Positions 1 to 7,236 of a stretch of 23,572 bases of DNA are shown in pieces (the stretch's first letter is position 1; each line of letters starts with the position of its first letter). The position numbers and the translations under genes are program-made. The notes below the pieces were generated by a model. That model saw only the letters and a program-made list of their open reading frames with translations, was not told the origin of the DNA and ran no database searches. The stretch spans positions 26,235-49,806 of the forward strand of contig CAJURI010000010.1 in assembly GCA_910588795.1 (NCBI GenBank). The letters are read 5' to 3'. The stretch is from an uncultured Duncaniella sp. GTDB lineage: Bacteria > Bacteroidota > Bacteroidia > Bacteroidales > Muribaculaceae.

Positions 1-144
1 GTGGCTGATAGCCGCCCTGACGGTTGCCCTGGTAACCGCCCTGCTGGCGTGGCTGATAGCCGCCCTGACGATTGCCCTGGTAACCGCCCTGCTGGCGTGG
101 CTGGTAGCCGCCCTGACGATTGCCCTGATAACCGCCCTGAGGAC
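1..144 (-). repeat. 48-bp tandem repeat, about three copies, coding
   Basis: Three consecutive 48-bp units lie at 1-48, 49-96 and 97-144, differing at a few positions, with the third more diverged at its end. On the minus strand each encodes the 16-residue unit QGGYQGNRQGGYQPRQ. The array touches the left edge, so the true copy number is unknown. Confidence 0.85.
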
Positions 145-583
145 GGTTGTAACCGTTGCGAGGCTGATAGCCTCCGCCCATAGTCACAGAGTTCTCGTCA
201 CGGCTGATTTCGTTCTCTGCCCCTTCGGCAGTAGAGCCTTCGGTCTGTGGAGCATGCGGGCGTGGCTGATAGCCACCTTGACGGTTGTAGCCTCCCTGAT
301 TGCCGTAACGGTTGTTCTGATAACCGCCCTGATTGCCATAGCGGTTGTTCTGATAACCACCCTGACGATTATTGTAAGACCTTGGCTGGTAAGGTCTTTG
401 CGGACGATCTCCGTAAGAATTATTGCTATAGGAATTCTGTTGTTCATGCTGCCCTTCCTGCTTGGGCTCTGTACCGGATGTAAATTCGCCGGAAATATTC
501 TCCCGACCGTTGTCATGAGGATCCACAGGATAAGGGCGTGAACCGATGCGGGGTCTTTTGCCTTTTTTTTCGTTGCTGTCCAT
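1..583 (-). CDS. Partial Q/G/Y/R-rich protein, probable N-terminal extension of an rRNA pseudouridine synthase (RluB-like)
   Basis: This reading frame is open from an ATG at 583-581 to the left edge, 194 codons with no stop, so only the N-terminus is present. It starts MDSNEKKGKRPRIGSRPYP and becomes a disordered, low-complexity tract made of GGYQNNRYGNQ and QGGYQGNRQGGYQPR units. One acidic stretch (EGSTAEGAENEISRDENS) separates the two repeat types. No catalytic domain is in view. From family knowledge, Bacteroidales S4-domain pseudouridine synthases often carry long basic, aromatic-rich N-terminal tails like this, and that is the basis of the name. A different RNA-binding protein with an RGG/YQ-like tail is equally compatible with what can be seen. 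Other frames over this stretch are also open because the repeat unit is a multiple of three. This frame is preferred for its clean ATG and the -33/-7 promoter upstream at 738-769. Confidence 0.6.
   Translation of the reverse strand, partial: MDSNEKKGKRPRIGSRPYPVDPHDNGRENISGEFTSGTEPKQEGQHEQQNSYSNNSYGDRPQRPYQPRSYNNRQGGYQNNRYGNQGGYQNNRYGNQGGYNRQGGYQPRPHAPQTEGSTAEGAENEISRDENSVTMGGGYQPRNGYNRPQGGYQGNRQGGYQPRQQGGYQGNRQGGYQPRQQGGYQGNRQGGYQP
299..364 (-). repeat. 33-bp tandem repeat, two copies, coding
   Basis: Two adjacent 33-bp units (299-331 and 332-364) encode the 11-residue unit GGYQNNRYGNQ on the minus strand, in the same frame as the 48-bp array. The two repeat types share the GGYQ core and probably arose from the same low-complexity ancestor. 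Confidence 0.8.
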
Positions 584-619
584 GATAGCTTTAGAATTGT
601 ATGTGAAGTGATTAGAGTT

Positions 620-637
620 ACCGGCCTCTCGGCTGGT
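620..637 (-). promoter_or_regulatory. Hairpin in the leader of the Q/G/Y/R-rich protein gene
   Basis: Positions 620-626 pair with 631-637 (7 bp, one G-U) around a 4-nt loop. The hairpin is GC-rich in an otherwise AT-rich leader of about 150 nt between the predicted transcription start near 733 and the ATG at 583. It has no T-run, so it is not an obvious terminator. A post-transcriptional role is a guess. Confidence 0.35.
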
Positions 638-737
638 CATAGAATGTATTGGTTATATGAAATAAGTTTCTTAGTTATATTATGGAAACGATTATATATA
701 TCTTTTAGTTGGCTTAACAATGCGTGAATGTCAGGCA

Positions 738-769
738 CAAAGGTAATCATTCTAATGTAAAATCACAAA
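738..769 (-). promoter_or_regulatory. Bacteroidetes-type promoter for the leftmost minus-strand gene
   Basis: Read on the minus strand, TTTG (769-766), 20 nt, then TACCTTTG (745-738) match both elements of the Bacteroidetes primary sigma promoter (-33 TTTG, -7 TAnnTTTG). Transcription would start near 733, giving a leader of about 150 nt. Confidence 0.65.
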
Positions 770-973
770 GCCGGATGATTAAATAATCATATTAAAATAG
801 ACCGCGCAATATATAAAGAATGTTAAATCAATGAATATGCGTTTAAACTATTCAATTTTGGCAACGTCTTTATAATAACTGACCGCCTAACGGCAAAATA
901 ATAAAACAAACGAACAATATTGAAACGGGAGCTGGCGACGGATCCCATGATTGAACAAACAAAAAAACGAAAC
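770..973. other. Intergenic spacer between divergent genes; no gene seen
   Basis: This AT-rich stretch should contain the promoter of the plus-strand LTXXQ-like gene. The best -7 candidate is CAATTTTG at 853-860, one base off consensus and without a matching -33 element at the usual distance. No RNA gene or coding frame is supported here. Confidence 0.4.
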
Positions 974-1486
974 ATGAAAAAGAAAATCTTCAGCATCGCA
1001 TTGGTTCTTGCAGGCATGATCGGTTCAACAGCCATAGCACAGACCCCTTCGACCGAAACCACACCCGCTGCAAAAGAGCAGAAATGCCCGGCTTGCCCTG
1101 CAGGCATCAAGCAGTATAATCCGTTTGAAGGACTCAACCTCACCGAAAAACAGCAGAACGAGCTCAAGGCTCTGCGCGAAAGCCGCAAGGCCGACCTCAA
1201 AAAGGAGATGAGCAAGAAGAAGGCTGAAAAGAAGGCTGACCGTCAGGCCATGCGCGAGCAGGCTCAGAACAACCGCAAAGAGTATCTCGCTAAGATCAAA
1301 GGAATACTTACGCCGGAGCAGTATGTGCAATTCCTTGAAAACTCTTTCCTGAACAGCCGTGCCGGTGCTCCAGGCCCGAAAGACCGCAAGGACATGCGTG
1401 GTGGAAAGAAGATGGACAGAAAGAAAGGCATGCGCGGCAATCGCTCTGACAGGCAGCGTCCCGCAGTATCTATTCAGGCCAATTAA
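974..1486 (+). CDS. Small secreted LTXXQ/Spy-like protein, basic C-terminus
   Basis: The product is 170 residues. It starts at MKKKIFSIALVLAGMIGSTAIAQ, a signal peptide with cleavage expected after AIA; the ATG at 974 is preferred over the upstream in-frame ATG at 920 because it puts the signal peptide at the N-terminus. The mature part has a CPACP motif, then a charged helical region bracketed by two LTXXQ-type motifs (LTEKQQNEL near residue 56 and LTPEQYVQF near 120). This arrangement is seen in Spy/CpxP-like periplasmic proteins and in Bacteroidales DUF4890 proteins. The last 40 residues are rich in Lys, Arg, Gly and Met. Spy-family proteins are periplasmic chaperones or stress sensors; that role is only inferred here. 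It is monocistronic and ends before a strong convergent hairpin. Confidence 0.7.
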   Translation: MKKKIFSIALVLAGMIGSTAIAQTPSTETTPAAKEQKCPACPAGIKQYNPFEGLNLTEKQQNELKALRESRKADLKKEMSKKKAEKKADRQAMREQAQNNRKEYLAKIKGILTPEQYVQFLENSFLNSRAGAPGPKDRKDMRGGKKMDRKKGMRGNRSDRQRPAVSIQAN

Positions 1487-1543
1487 TACACCCCTACAAG
1501 TCCCTTATAAAGGACCGGCGACAAAATTTTACTGTTGTTGATA

Positions 1544-1596
1544 AATAAGCAAGCCGTTTATTTCATATGTGACGTGAAATAAACGGCTTGCTTATT
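1544..1596. terminator. Long perfect hairpin between convergent genes
   Basis: Positions 1544-1565 pair perfectly with 1575-1596 (22 bp) around a 9-nt loop. The hairpin lies between the ends of the LTXXQ-like gene (plus) and kdgK (minus), so it probably terminates both transcripts. Neither side has a clear T-run, so it may act as a 3'-end stabiliser as much as a classic intrinsic terminator. Confidence 0.75.
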
Positions 1597-1615
1597 CAGT
1601 TATCCTTGGCGAACA

Positions 1616-2638
1616 TTAACGCTGCACACGGCCATTGGCATTGCCGCCGGCAAGCGAATTTACCTCATCGGTCGACACGAGATTGAAGTCACCGGGAATG
1701 GTGTGCTTAAGAGCTGATGCTGCAACGGCAAATTCGAGAGCCTCACCCTGAGTAGGCATGGTGAGCAGACCGTGGATCACACCGCCAGAGAAAGAGTCGC
1801 CTCCACCCACACGGTCAATGATGGGGTTGATGTCATAACGCTTTGACTCATAGAATTCCTCGCCATTGTAGATCATGGCTTTCCATCCATTGTGAGTTGC
1901 TGAGAATGACTCACGCAGAGTAGAGATCACATACTTGAACCCGAACTCCTTGGCCATGGCCTTGAATATGCCCTTGTAGCCTTCAGCATTTGTCTCGCCA
2001 CCCTCAACATCGGCATCGGGCTTGAATCCGAGACAGAGTTCTGCATCCTCTTCGTTGCCTATGCACACGTCGACATACTTCATGAGCGGACGCATGATTG
2101 ACTGAGCCTTCTCCTTGGTCCAAAGTTTCTTGCGGAAATTGAGATCGACAGAAACGGTGACACCGTGACGCTTTGCAGCCTCGCATGCCAGACGTGTGAT
2201 CTCGGCAGCCTTGTCGGATATTGCAGGAGTGATGCCGCTCCAGTGGAACCAATCAGCACCTTCCATGATAGCATCGAAATCAAAGTCCTCGGGATCAGCC
2301 TCCGAAATAGCTGAATGTGCACGGTCATATATAACCTTCGAGGGACGCATTGACGCGCCAGTCTCGCAGTAGTAGATACCTACACGGTCACCGCCACGGG
2401 CGATGAAGTCAGTGTGCACGCCGTAACGACGGAGTGCGTTAAGAGCGGCCTGACCGATCTCATGCTTGGGAAGTTTTGACACAAAATATGCATCATGTCC
2501 GTAGTTAGCGCAGCTAACGGCCACATTGGCCTCACCGCCGCCCCAGATAACATCGAAGTTATCTACCTGGACAAAGCGATAGTTTCCTCTGGGGGAAAGG
2601 CGAAGCATGATCTCGCCTAAAGTAACAACTTTACTCAT
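1616..2638 (-). CDS. kdgK: 2-keto-3-deoxygluconate kinase (PfkB family)
   Basis: This cytosolic sugar kinase phosphorylates 2-keto-3-deoxygluconate (KDG) with ATP to KDPG, the entry point to the lower Entner-Doudoroff route. The 340-residue product is of normal length. The PfkB sugar-binding motif GGGEANVA lies at 33-40, and the C-terminal signature DRVGGGDSFSGG at 275-286 supplies the anion hole and the catalytic base, Asp281. It is the last gene of the uronate operon, 57 nt after the GltD-like gene. That gap is the largest in the operon and holds a weak promoter-like pair (TTTC, 20 nt, TATATTTT at 2682-2651), so some independent expression is possible. The next enzyme, KDPG aldolase, is not in the window. 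Other PfkB kinases are possible in principle, but KduI and KduD upstream fit KdgK closely. Confidence 0.9.
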   Translation of the reverse strand: MSKVVTLGEIMLRLSPRGNYRFVQVDNFDVIWGGGEANVAVSCANYGHDAYFVSKLPKHEIGQAALNALRRYGVHTDFIARGGDRVGIYYCETGASMRPSKVIYDRAHSAISEADPEDFDFDAIMEGADWFHWSGITPAISDKAAEITRLACEAAKRHGVTVSVDLNFRKKLWTKEKAQSIMRPLMKYVDVCIGNEEDAELCLGFKPDADVEGGETNAEGYKGIFKAMAKEFGFKYVISTLRESFSATHNGWKAMIYNGEEFYESKRYDINPIIDRVGGGDSFSGGVIHGLLTMPTQGEALEFAVAASALKHTIPGDFNLVSTDEVNSLAGGNANGRVQR

Positions 2639-2695
2639 GGTTTTAAATCTAAAATATATAGGTTATGAATTGATAATTGAAACATTTGACAAACA

Positions 2696-4039
2696 TCAGC
2701 CCTGCGGTCCGTCGGCCCGCGCCGCATCGTCGGCATCAAGGCTCTCCATGAGGCGTTTTGCATCGACATAGCGCACGATGGCGTCAGCCACTTTCTTAGC
2801 ATCCTGCATGGCATGGACTACTGTGGCGGGACGGTTGGTCACATCACCGCCGGCAAATACGCCACGGCGCGTGGTCATTCCGTAAGGGTCCTCACGTGTA
2901 AGGACATAGCCTTTAGAGTCAACATCTATGCCCTCGGTTGTGGAGACTATGCGTGATGCCGGGGCACTACCTACCGCCATTATCACACGATCCACCTCCA
3001 TGCGCGAACGTTCGCCTTCGGTATCGACGGTTATGCCGCGAAGCCTGTCACCCTCACCGCCTTCGATCTCCACGACAGAGGATTTCCACATGAAGCGGAC
3101 ACCTTCAGCCACAGCATCATCATACTCGGCACGCAGCGCGCTCATATCATTTATGGTACGGTGATATATGACTGTGACCTCGCTTGAGCCCATGCGGAGA
3201 GCCGTTCTCGCAGCGTCGATTGCGGTATTGCCGCATCCTATCACAGCTACCCTGTCACCATTGCCCACTATGACCTCCTTACGGTCAATGAATCCGGACT
3301 GATACAGGCTGACACGTCGCAGGAACCATATGGCCTGCCGCACTCCCGGATGACCTATGCCCTCAATGGGCAGCTTCTTAGGCTTGCCTGTGCCCGTGCC
3401 CATGAATATGGCATCGAACCCTCTGGCAAACAGATCATCTATCGTAAAGTCGCGTCCTATTGTTGTAAGCAGATGGAATGTAACTCCAAGATTCTCGATT
3501 TTCTTGATCTCTCGCCTCACCACCTCTTTGGGCAGACGGTATTCGGGGATACCGAACATCAGCACACCTCCGGGCTCTGACTCCATCTCGAAAATCTCAA
3601 CCTTGAAGCCCTTGCGGGCAAGATCTCCGGCTATAGTAAGTCCGGCAGGGCCGGATCCTATCACAGCCACCGAACCACGCTTCTTTTCAGGGATAGCCTC
3701 ATGTGTCAGGTCAGCCTCGCTGTCAAAATCAGCGACAAAACGTTCGAGTTTGCCGATATTGATGTGTTTGCCGGTCTTGTTGAGCACACAGCTGCCCTCA
3801 CACTGGCGTTCATGGCCGCACACACGACCACAAACGGCAGGGAGATTGCTTCGGGCATTGATTATGGACATCGCGTTTCCGAAATTGCCTTTCGCAAGCT
3901 CGGCGATCCATTCAGGTATGTCGTTGCTTATCGGGCACCCCTTCTTACATGAAGGCACCTTGCAGTGCAGACACCTCTGAGCCTCGCGTACGGCCTCGGG
4001 GAGAGTGTAATTTTCGGATACTTCCTTAAAATCATTCAT
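2696..4039 (-). CDS. GltD-like NADPH-dependent flavoprotein (glutamate synthase small-subunit family), standalone
   Basis: This 447-residue protein has the full layout of the GltD/NfnL/SudA family. Two N-terminal cysteine clusters for [4Fe-4S] centres comprise Cys23, 26, 31, 35 and Cys70, 74, 80, 84. An FAD-binding GSGPAGL lies at 128-134 and an NADPH-binding IGCGNTA at 267-273; a second FAD motif, FAGGDV, is near the C-terminus. Family members pass electrons between NAD(P)H and a partner such as the GltB large subunit or a ferredoxin-NADP reductase subunit. No partner is encoded in the window. It lies 14 nt after kduI and 57 nt before kdgK, so it is probably co-transcribed with the uronate genes, where a GltD homolog is not expected. 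Automatic annotation would call it gltD, but the substrate is unknown. Confidence 0.8.
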   Translation of the reverse strand: MNDFKEVSENYTLPEAVREAQRCLHCKVPSCKKGCPISNDIPEWIAELAKGNFGNAMSIINARSNLPAVCGRVCGHERQCEGSCVLNKTGKHINIGKLERFVADFDSEADLTHEAIPEKKRGSVAVIGSGPAGLTIAGDLARKGFKVEIFEMESEPGGVLMFGIPEYRLPKEVVRREIKKIENLGVTFHLLTTIGRDFTIDDLFARGFDAIFMGTGTGKPKKLPIEGIGHPGVRQAIWFLRRVSLYQSGFIDRKEVIVGNGDRVAVIGCGNTAIDAARTALRMGSSEVTVIYHRTINDMSALRAEYDDAVAEGVRFMWKSSVVEIEGGEGDRLRGITVDTEGERSRMEVDRVIMAVGSAPASRIVSTTEGIDVDSKGYVLTREDPYGMTTRRGVFAGGDVTNRPATVVHAMQDAKKVADAIVRYVDAKRLMESLDADDAARADGPQG

Positions 4040-4053
4040 GGATGCCCCTATTC

Positions 4054-4974
4054 TTACTTCATATCAAGGTAAGTCACCTTGTCCATGTCGCCATAGTCGA
4101 GGTTCTCGCCGCCCATACCCCAGATGAACATGTAATTGGATGTACCTGCGGCAGCGTGTATAGACCACTCGGGTGATATTATGGCCTGCTCATTGTGAAG
4201 CCACACTATGCGGTTCTCCTGAGGCTCGCCCATGAAATGGCACACGGCATTTCCTTCAGGGACATTGAAATAGAAGTATGCCTCCACACGACGATCGTGA
4301 GTATGTGCCGGCATGGTGTTCCACACGCTTCCGGGTTTAAGCTCTGTAAGACCCATCTGAAGCTGACAGGGACCCTCCTCAAGCACATTGTTTACGATAA
4401 GCTGGTTTATGACACGGTCGTTGCTCTCCTCCATCTTGCCGGCAGCGAAACTGTTGGCCTTGAGAGAGCCCTTGCGCCCGTCAATAGTGATAAGCTGTGT
4501 CTTGTAAGCCTTATGTGCAGGTGTGGAATTCAGATAGAATTTGGCAGGATTTGCAGCATCCTTGCTGCGGAAAGTCACCTTCTTGTTGCCACGTCCCACA
4601 TAAAGAGCATCCTTGAAGTGCAGTTCATAGTCCTTTCCGTCAACATTGACTATGCCGTCGCCACCTATGTTAATAACGCCAAGCTCGCGACGCTCCAGGA
4701 AGTAATCAGCCTTCAGAGGATCGATGGTCTCAAGTTCGACCACCTTTGTCACGGGGACAACACCTCCGTAAACAAGACGGTCATACAGAGTATAGGTAAG
4801 ATTGATCTTGTCCTGCTCCATCACTTTGGGCATCATGAAGTGAGAGCGCAACTGATTGGTGTCATAGTGCTTGACATCATCGGGATGACAGGCACGGAGT
4901 ATGGTATAATCGGTCTGAGCCATAGCTGCTATAGAGGCAAATGCAAGTGAAAATGTAAGAAATAGCTTCTTCAT
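4054..4974 (-). CDS. kduI: 5-dehydro-4-deoxy-D-glucuronate isomerase with an N-terminal signal peptide
   Basis: KduI converts 5-keto-4-deoxyuronate (DKI), made from unsaturated uronates released by polysaccharide lyases, to 3-deoxy-D-glycero-2,5-hexodiulosonate (DKII). The cupin zinc site is intact: His224, His226 and Glu231 in HTHDRRVE, and His273 in WSIHAAAGT. FLERRELGVINIGG and MGLTELKPGSVWNTMP are family hallmarks. The start at 4974 gives 306 residues and begins MKKLFLTFSLAFASIAAMAQ, a textbook signal peptide with cleavage after Ala19. The mature part aligns with the whole cytosolic E. coli enzyme (about 278 residues), so the extension is an export signal and not extra domain. An in-frame ATG at 5019 exists, but it overlaps the permease gene and would bury the signal. 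The gene lies 7 nt after the permease stop. Confidence 0.92.
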   Translation of the reverse strand: MKKLFLTFSLAFASIAAMAQTDYTILRACHPDDVKHYDTNQLRSHFMMPKVMEQDKINLTYTLYDRLVYGGVVPVTKVVELETIDPLKADYFLERRELGVINIGGDGIVNVDGKDYELHFKDALYVGRGNKKVTFRSKDAANPAKFYLNSTPAHKAYKTQLITIDGRKGSLKANSFAAGKMEESNDRVINQLIVNNVLEEGPCQLQMGLTELKPGSVWNTMPAHTHDRRVEAYFYFNVPEGNAVCHFMGEPQENRIVWLHNEQAIISPEWSIHAAAGTSNYMFIWGMGGENLDYGDMDKVTYLDMK

Positions 4975-4981
4975 GATTAGT

Positions 4982-6403
4982 TTATTCTGTTGTTTCGATT
5001 TTATCGGAATTATTGGCAATCATGTTGTTCTGGTTGCGGATTATGAGTATGCGGTTCCACACCATAAGCGCGCAAGTGAGCAGCACGAGCACCCCGGCTC
5101 CGATCCATTTGAGATTTATTGAACACTGATATATCACCCATGCAAGCGGGCTTGACGCGAAGTCGAGGCTTCCGCCGTCAAAATTAGCGGGGATGGCGAC
5201 AGCGGCATCACCTGTAGCTGCAAACACATCCTTGGCTGCAAGCGTGAAGGCCGGAGCAAGATTGGTGACCATATAAAGGCCTATGGTTATTACAACCAGA
5301 CCCACGATGAATGTCTTGACCACGCTCCCCTTGGTGAACGGGAGTACGAGCGGGAACACATAGAACATACCTGCAAGCGATGCAAGCGGCAGGAACTGGT
5401 TGCCCGGAAGAGCGACGGCGAGCACAAGGGTCACAGGAATAAGGAGAATGGACACCACAAGAGTGGTGGGATGGCCGATGACAAGCGCAGGGGTCATACC
5501 GATGTTAAGGCCGTCTGCACCCTTGAACTTGCGGGCTATGAGATTGCGTGTAGCCTCGCTGATAGGACGCAGACCCTCTATGAAGAGGACTGTCACGCGC
5601 GGTATAAGCTCCATGACCGCGCCCATCTTTATGCCGAGACCGAGTATATAAGGAATTTTCTCCACTATCTCATCCCATGTCTCGCAGGTGAGGCAACCTA
5701 TGACAATTCCTACAACCACACCGAGGAAAAGCGGCTCTCCGAGCAGACCGAATTTTTTCTTCAGTCCTTCGGCATCGATCTCCACCTTATCCATTCCGGG
5801 GATCGCGTCAAGTCCCTTGTTGATGGCCCATGCGAACGGAACAAATCCGGCACAGAAAGGCTGAGGAATGGATATTCCGTCCATATCCTTATAGAATCCC
5901 TGAAATTTCTTGGCAGTCATGTCAGCGATTATCAGCGTGAGTATGTAGCATACAATCGCACCGAAGAAACCCCAGGCAAGAGATTCGCTCGCGAAGTATA
6001 TCACCGCGCCTATGAAAGCGAAGTGCCAGTAGTTCCAAAGGTCAATGTTGACGGTGCGTGTTGTCTTGGTCACAAGCATAAGTATGTTCACACCGAGACA
6101 CACGGGGATGATGAACGCACCGACAGCTGTGTTGTAAGCCACCGAAGCAGCTGCAGGCCAACCCATGTCAAACACCTTGAGCTGAAGGCCGAATATATTG
6201 ACCACAGTATCAAGTGCCGGACCGAGAGCCGACGTGAGGAGTGCAGTGACAATGGAAAGCCCTATGAAACCGACACCGACCTTAAGACCTGATCTGAAGG
6301 CATCGCCAAACTTGATGCCTATGCACACTCCGAGCACGGTAAAGATGATAGGCATCATCACAGCCGCGCCCAGGCCGATGATATAACCGAATACCTGTTC
6401 CAT
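4982..6403 (-). CDS. Orphan PTS galactitol-type IIC permease (EIIC-GAT family)
   Basis: This 473-residue polytopic membrane protein resembles E. coli GatC along its length: the FDMGWP segment, TTRTVNIDLWNYWHFAFIGA, GEPLFLGVVVG, TPALVIGH and LPGNQFLPLASLAG all have counterparts. In a true PTS, IIC moves sugar while IIA and IIB pass phosphate from HPr. No IIA, IIB, HPr or enzyme I gene lies nearby, and Bacteroidetes in general lack sugar PTS. It therefore probably works as a facilitator or secondary carrier. Its ATG overlaps the kduD stop by one base (TAATG), implying coupled translation, and kduI follows after 7 nt. That places its substrate in the KduI-KduD step, most likely DKII or DKI. A related uronate or deoxyuronate is the main alternative. 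Confidence 0.85.
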   Translation of the reverse strand: MEQVFGYIIGLGAAVMMPIIFTVLGVCIGIKFGDAFRSGLKVGVGFIGLSIVTALLTSALGPALDTVVNIFGLQLKVFDMGWPAAASVAYNTAVGAFIIPVCLGVNILMLVTKTTRTVNIDLWNYWHFAFIGAVIYFASESLAWGFFGAIVCYILTLIIADMTAKKFQGFYKDMDGISIPQPFCAGFVPFAWAINKGLDAIPGMDKVEIDAEGLKKKFGLLGEPLFLGVVVGIVIGCLTCETWDEIVEKIPYILGLGIKMGAVMELIPRVTVLFIEGLRPISEATRNLIARKFKGADGLNIGMTPALVIGHPTTLVVSILLIPVTLVLAVALPGNQFLPLASLAGMFYVFPLVLPFTKGSVVKTFIVGLVVITIGLYMVTNLAPAFTLAAKDVFAATGDAAVAIPANFDGGSLDFASSPLAWVIYQCSINLKWIGAGVLVLLTCALMVWNRILIIRNQNNMIANNSDKIETTE

Positions 6404-7197
6404 TACTTAGGCTGTTTTCCGATATAGGCGAGGATACCGCCATCTACATAGAGGACATGCCCGTTCACAAAGTCGGACGCATCGGATGCAAGGAATACAG
6501 CGGGGCCCATAAGATCCTCGGGAGTGCCCCAACGGGCAGCCGGAGTCTTGGATATGATGAACTGGTCAAACGGATGACGGCTTCCGTCAGGCTGGATCTC
6601 GCGCAGAGGAGCAGTCTGTTCGGTGGCAATATAGCCCGGGCCTATGCCGTTGCACTGTATGTTATATTCTCCGAACTCAGAGCATATATTGCGCGTAAGC
6701 ATCTTCAGTCCACCCTTGGCGGCAGCATATGCGCTGACTGTCTCACGTCCGAGCTCACTCATCATCGAGCATATGTTGATGATCTTGCCATGACCTTTCT
6801 TTATCATACCGGGGATAACAGCCTTGGCACATATGTAAGGAGCCACGAGATCGACATCGACAACACGACGGAAATCCTCGACATTCATTTCAGTCATAGG
6901 GATGCGCTTTATTATGCCTGCGTTATTGACAAGAATGTCGATAGTACCTACCGTAGCTTCGATATCCGCTACCATCGCCTTTACAGCTTCCTCGTCAGTA
7001 ACATCGCAGAGATACCCTTTGGCGTCAATGCCGAGTTCCTTATAAGCCTTCATGCCGCGGTCGACAGTCTCCTGACGAGAACAGTTGAACACGATTTTTG
7101 CACCTGCTTCTGCAAATGCCTGGGCGATAGCAAGGCCTATGCCATAGGCTGCGCCTGTCACGAGAGCGACTTTGCCCTCAAGTGAGAAATTTACCAT
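6403..7197 (-). CDS. kduD: 2-dehydro-3-deoxy-D-gluconate 5-dehydrogenase (SDR family)
   Basis: KduD reduces DKII to KDG using NAD(P)H in the cytosol. The 264-residue protein is a classical short-chain dehydrogenase: cofactor motif TGAAYGIG at 14-21, NNAG at 91-94, and the catalytic Ser144 (or Ser147), Tyr157 and Lys161 in SMMSELGRETVSAYAAAK. There is no signal peptide. It is the first gene of the operon, with a promoter-like element about 50 nt upstream of the ATG, and its stop overlaps the permease start. From sequence alone the close paralog gluconate 5-dehydrogenase (idnO-like) cannot be excluded. The adjacent kduI and kdgK favour KduD. Confidence 0.88.
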   Translation of the reverse strand: MVNFSLEGKVALVTGAAYGIGLAIAQAFAEAGAKIVFNCSRQETVDRGMKAYKELGIDAKGYLCDVTDEEAVKAMVADIEATVGTIDILVNNAGIIKRIPMTEMNVEDFRRVVDVDLVAPYICAKAVIPGMIKKGHGKIINICSMMSELGRETVSAYAAAKGGLKMLTRNICSEFGEYNIQCNGIGPGYIATEQTAPLREIQPDGSRHPFDQFIISKTPAARWGTPEDLMGPAVFLASDASDFVNGHVLYVDGGILAYIGKQPK

Positions 7198-7236
7198 TTT
7201 GAGTATAGTTTTTTAAGTATTTTATAAGGTAGACAG

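Noticed and set aside
184..541. Open frames on both strands in the leftmost repeat region
   Set aside because: The repeat units are multiples of three, so several frames stay open together. Only the minus-strand frame from 583 has a sensible ATG, a promoter and a composition seen in real proteins.
2639..2695. Independent promoter for kdgK
   Set aside because: The pair TTTC-N20-TATATTTT has mismatches in both elements and lies in AT-rich sequence, so it is noted only as a weak possibility within the kdgK entry.
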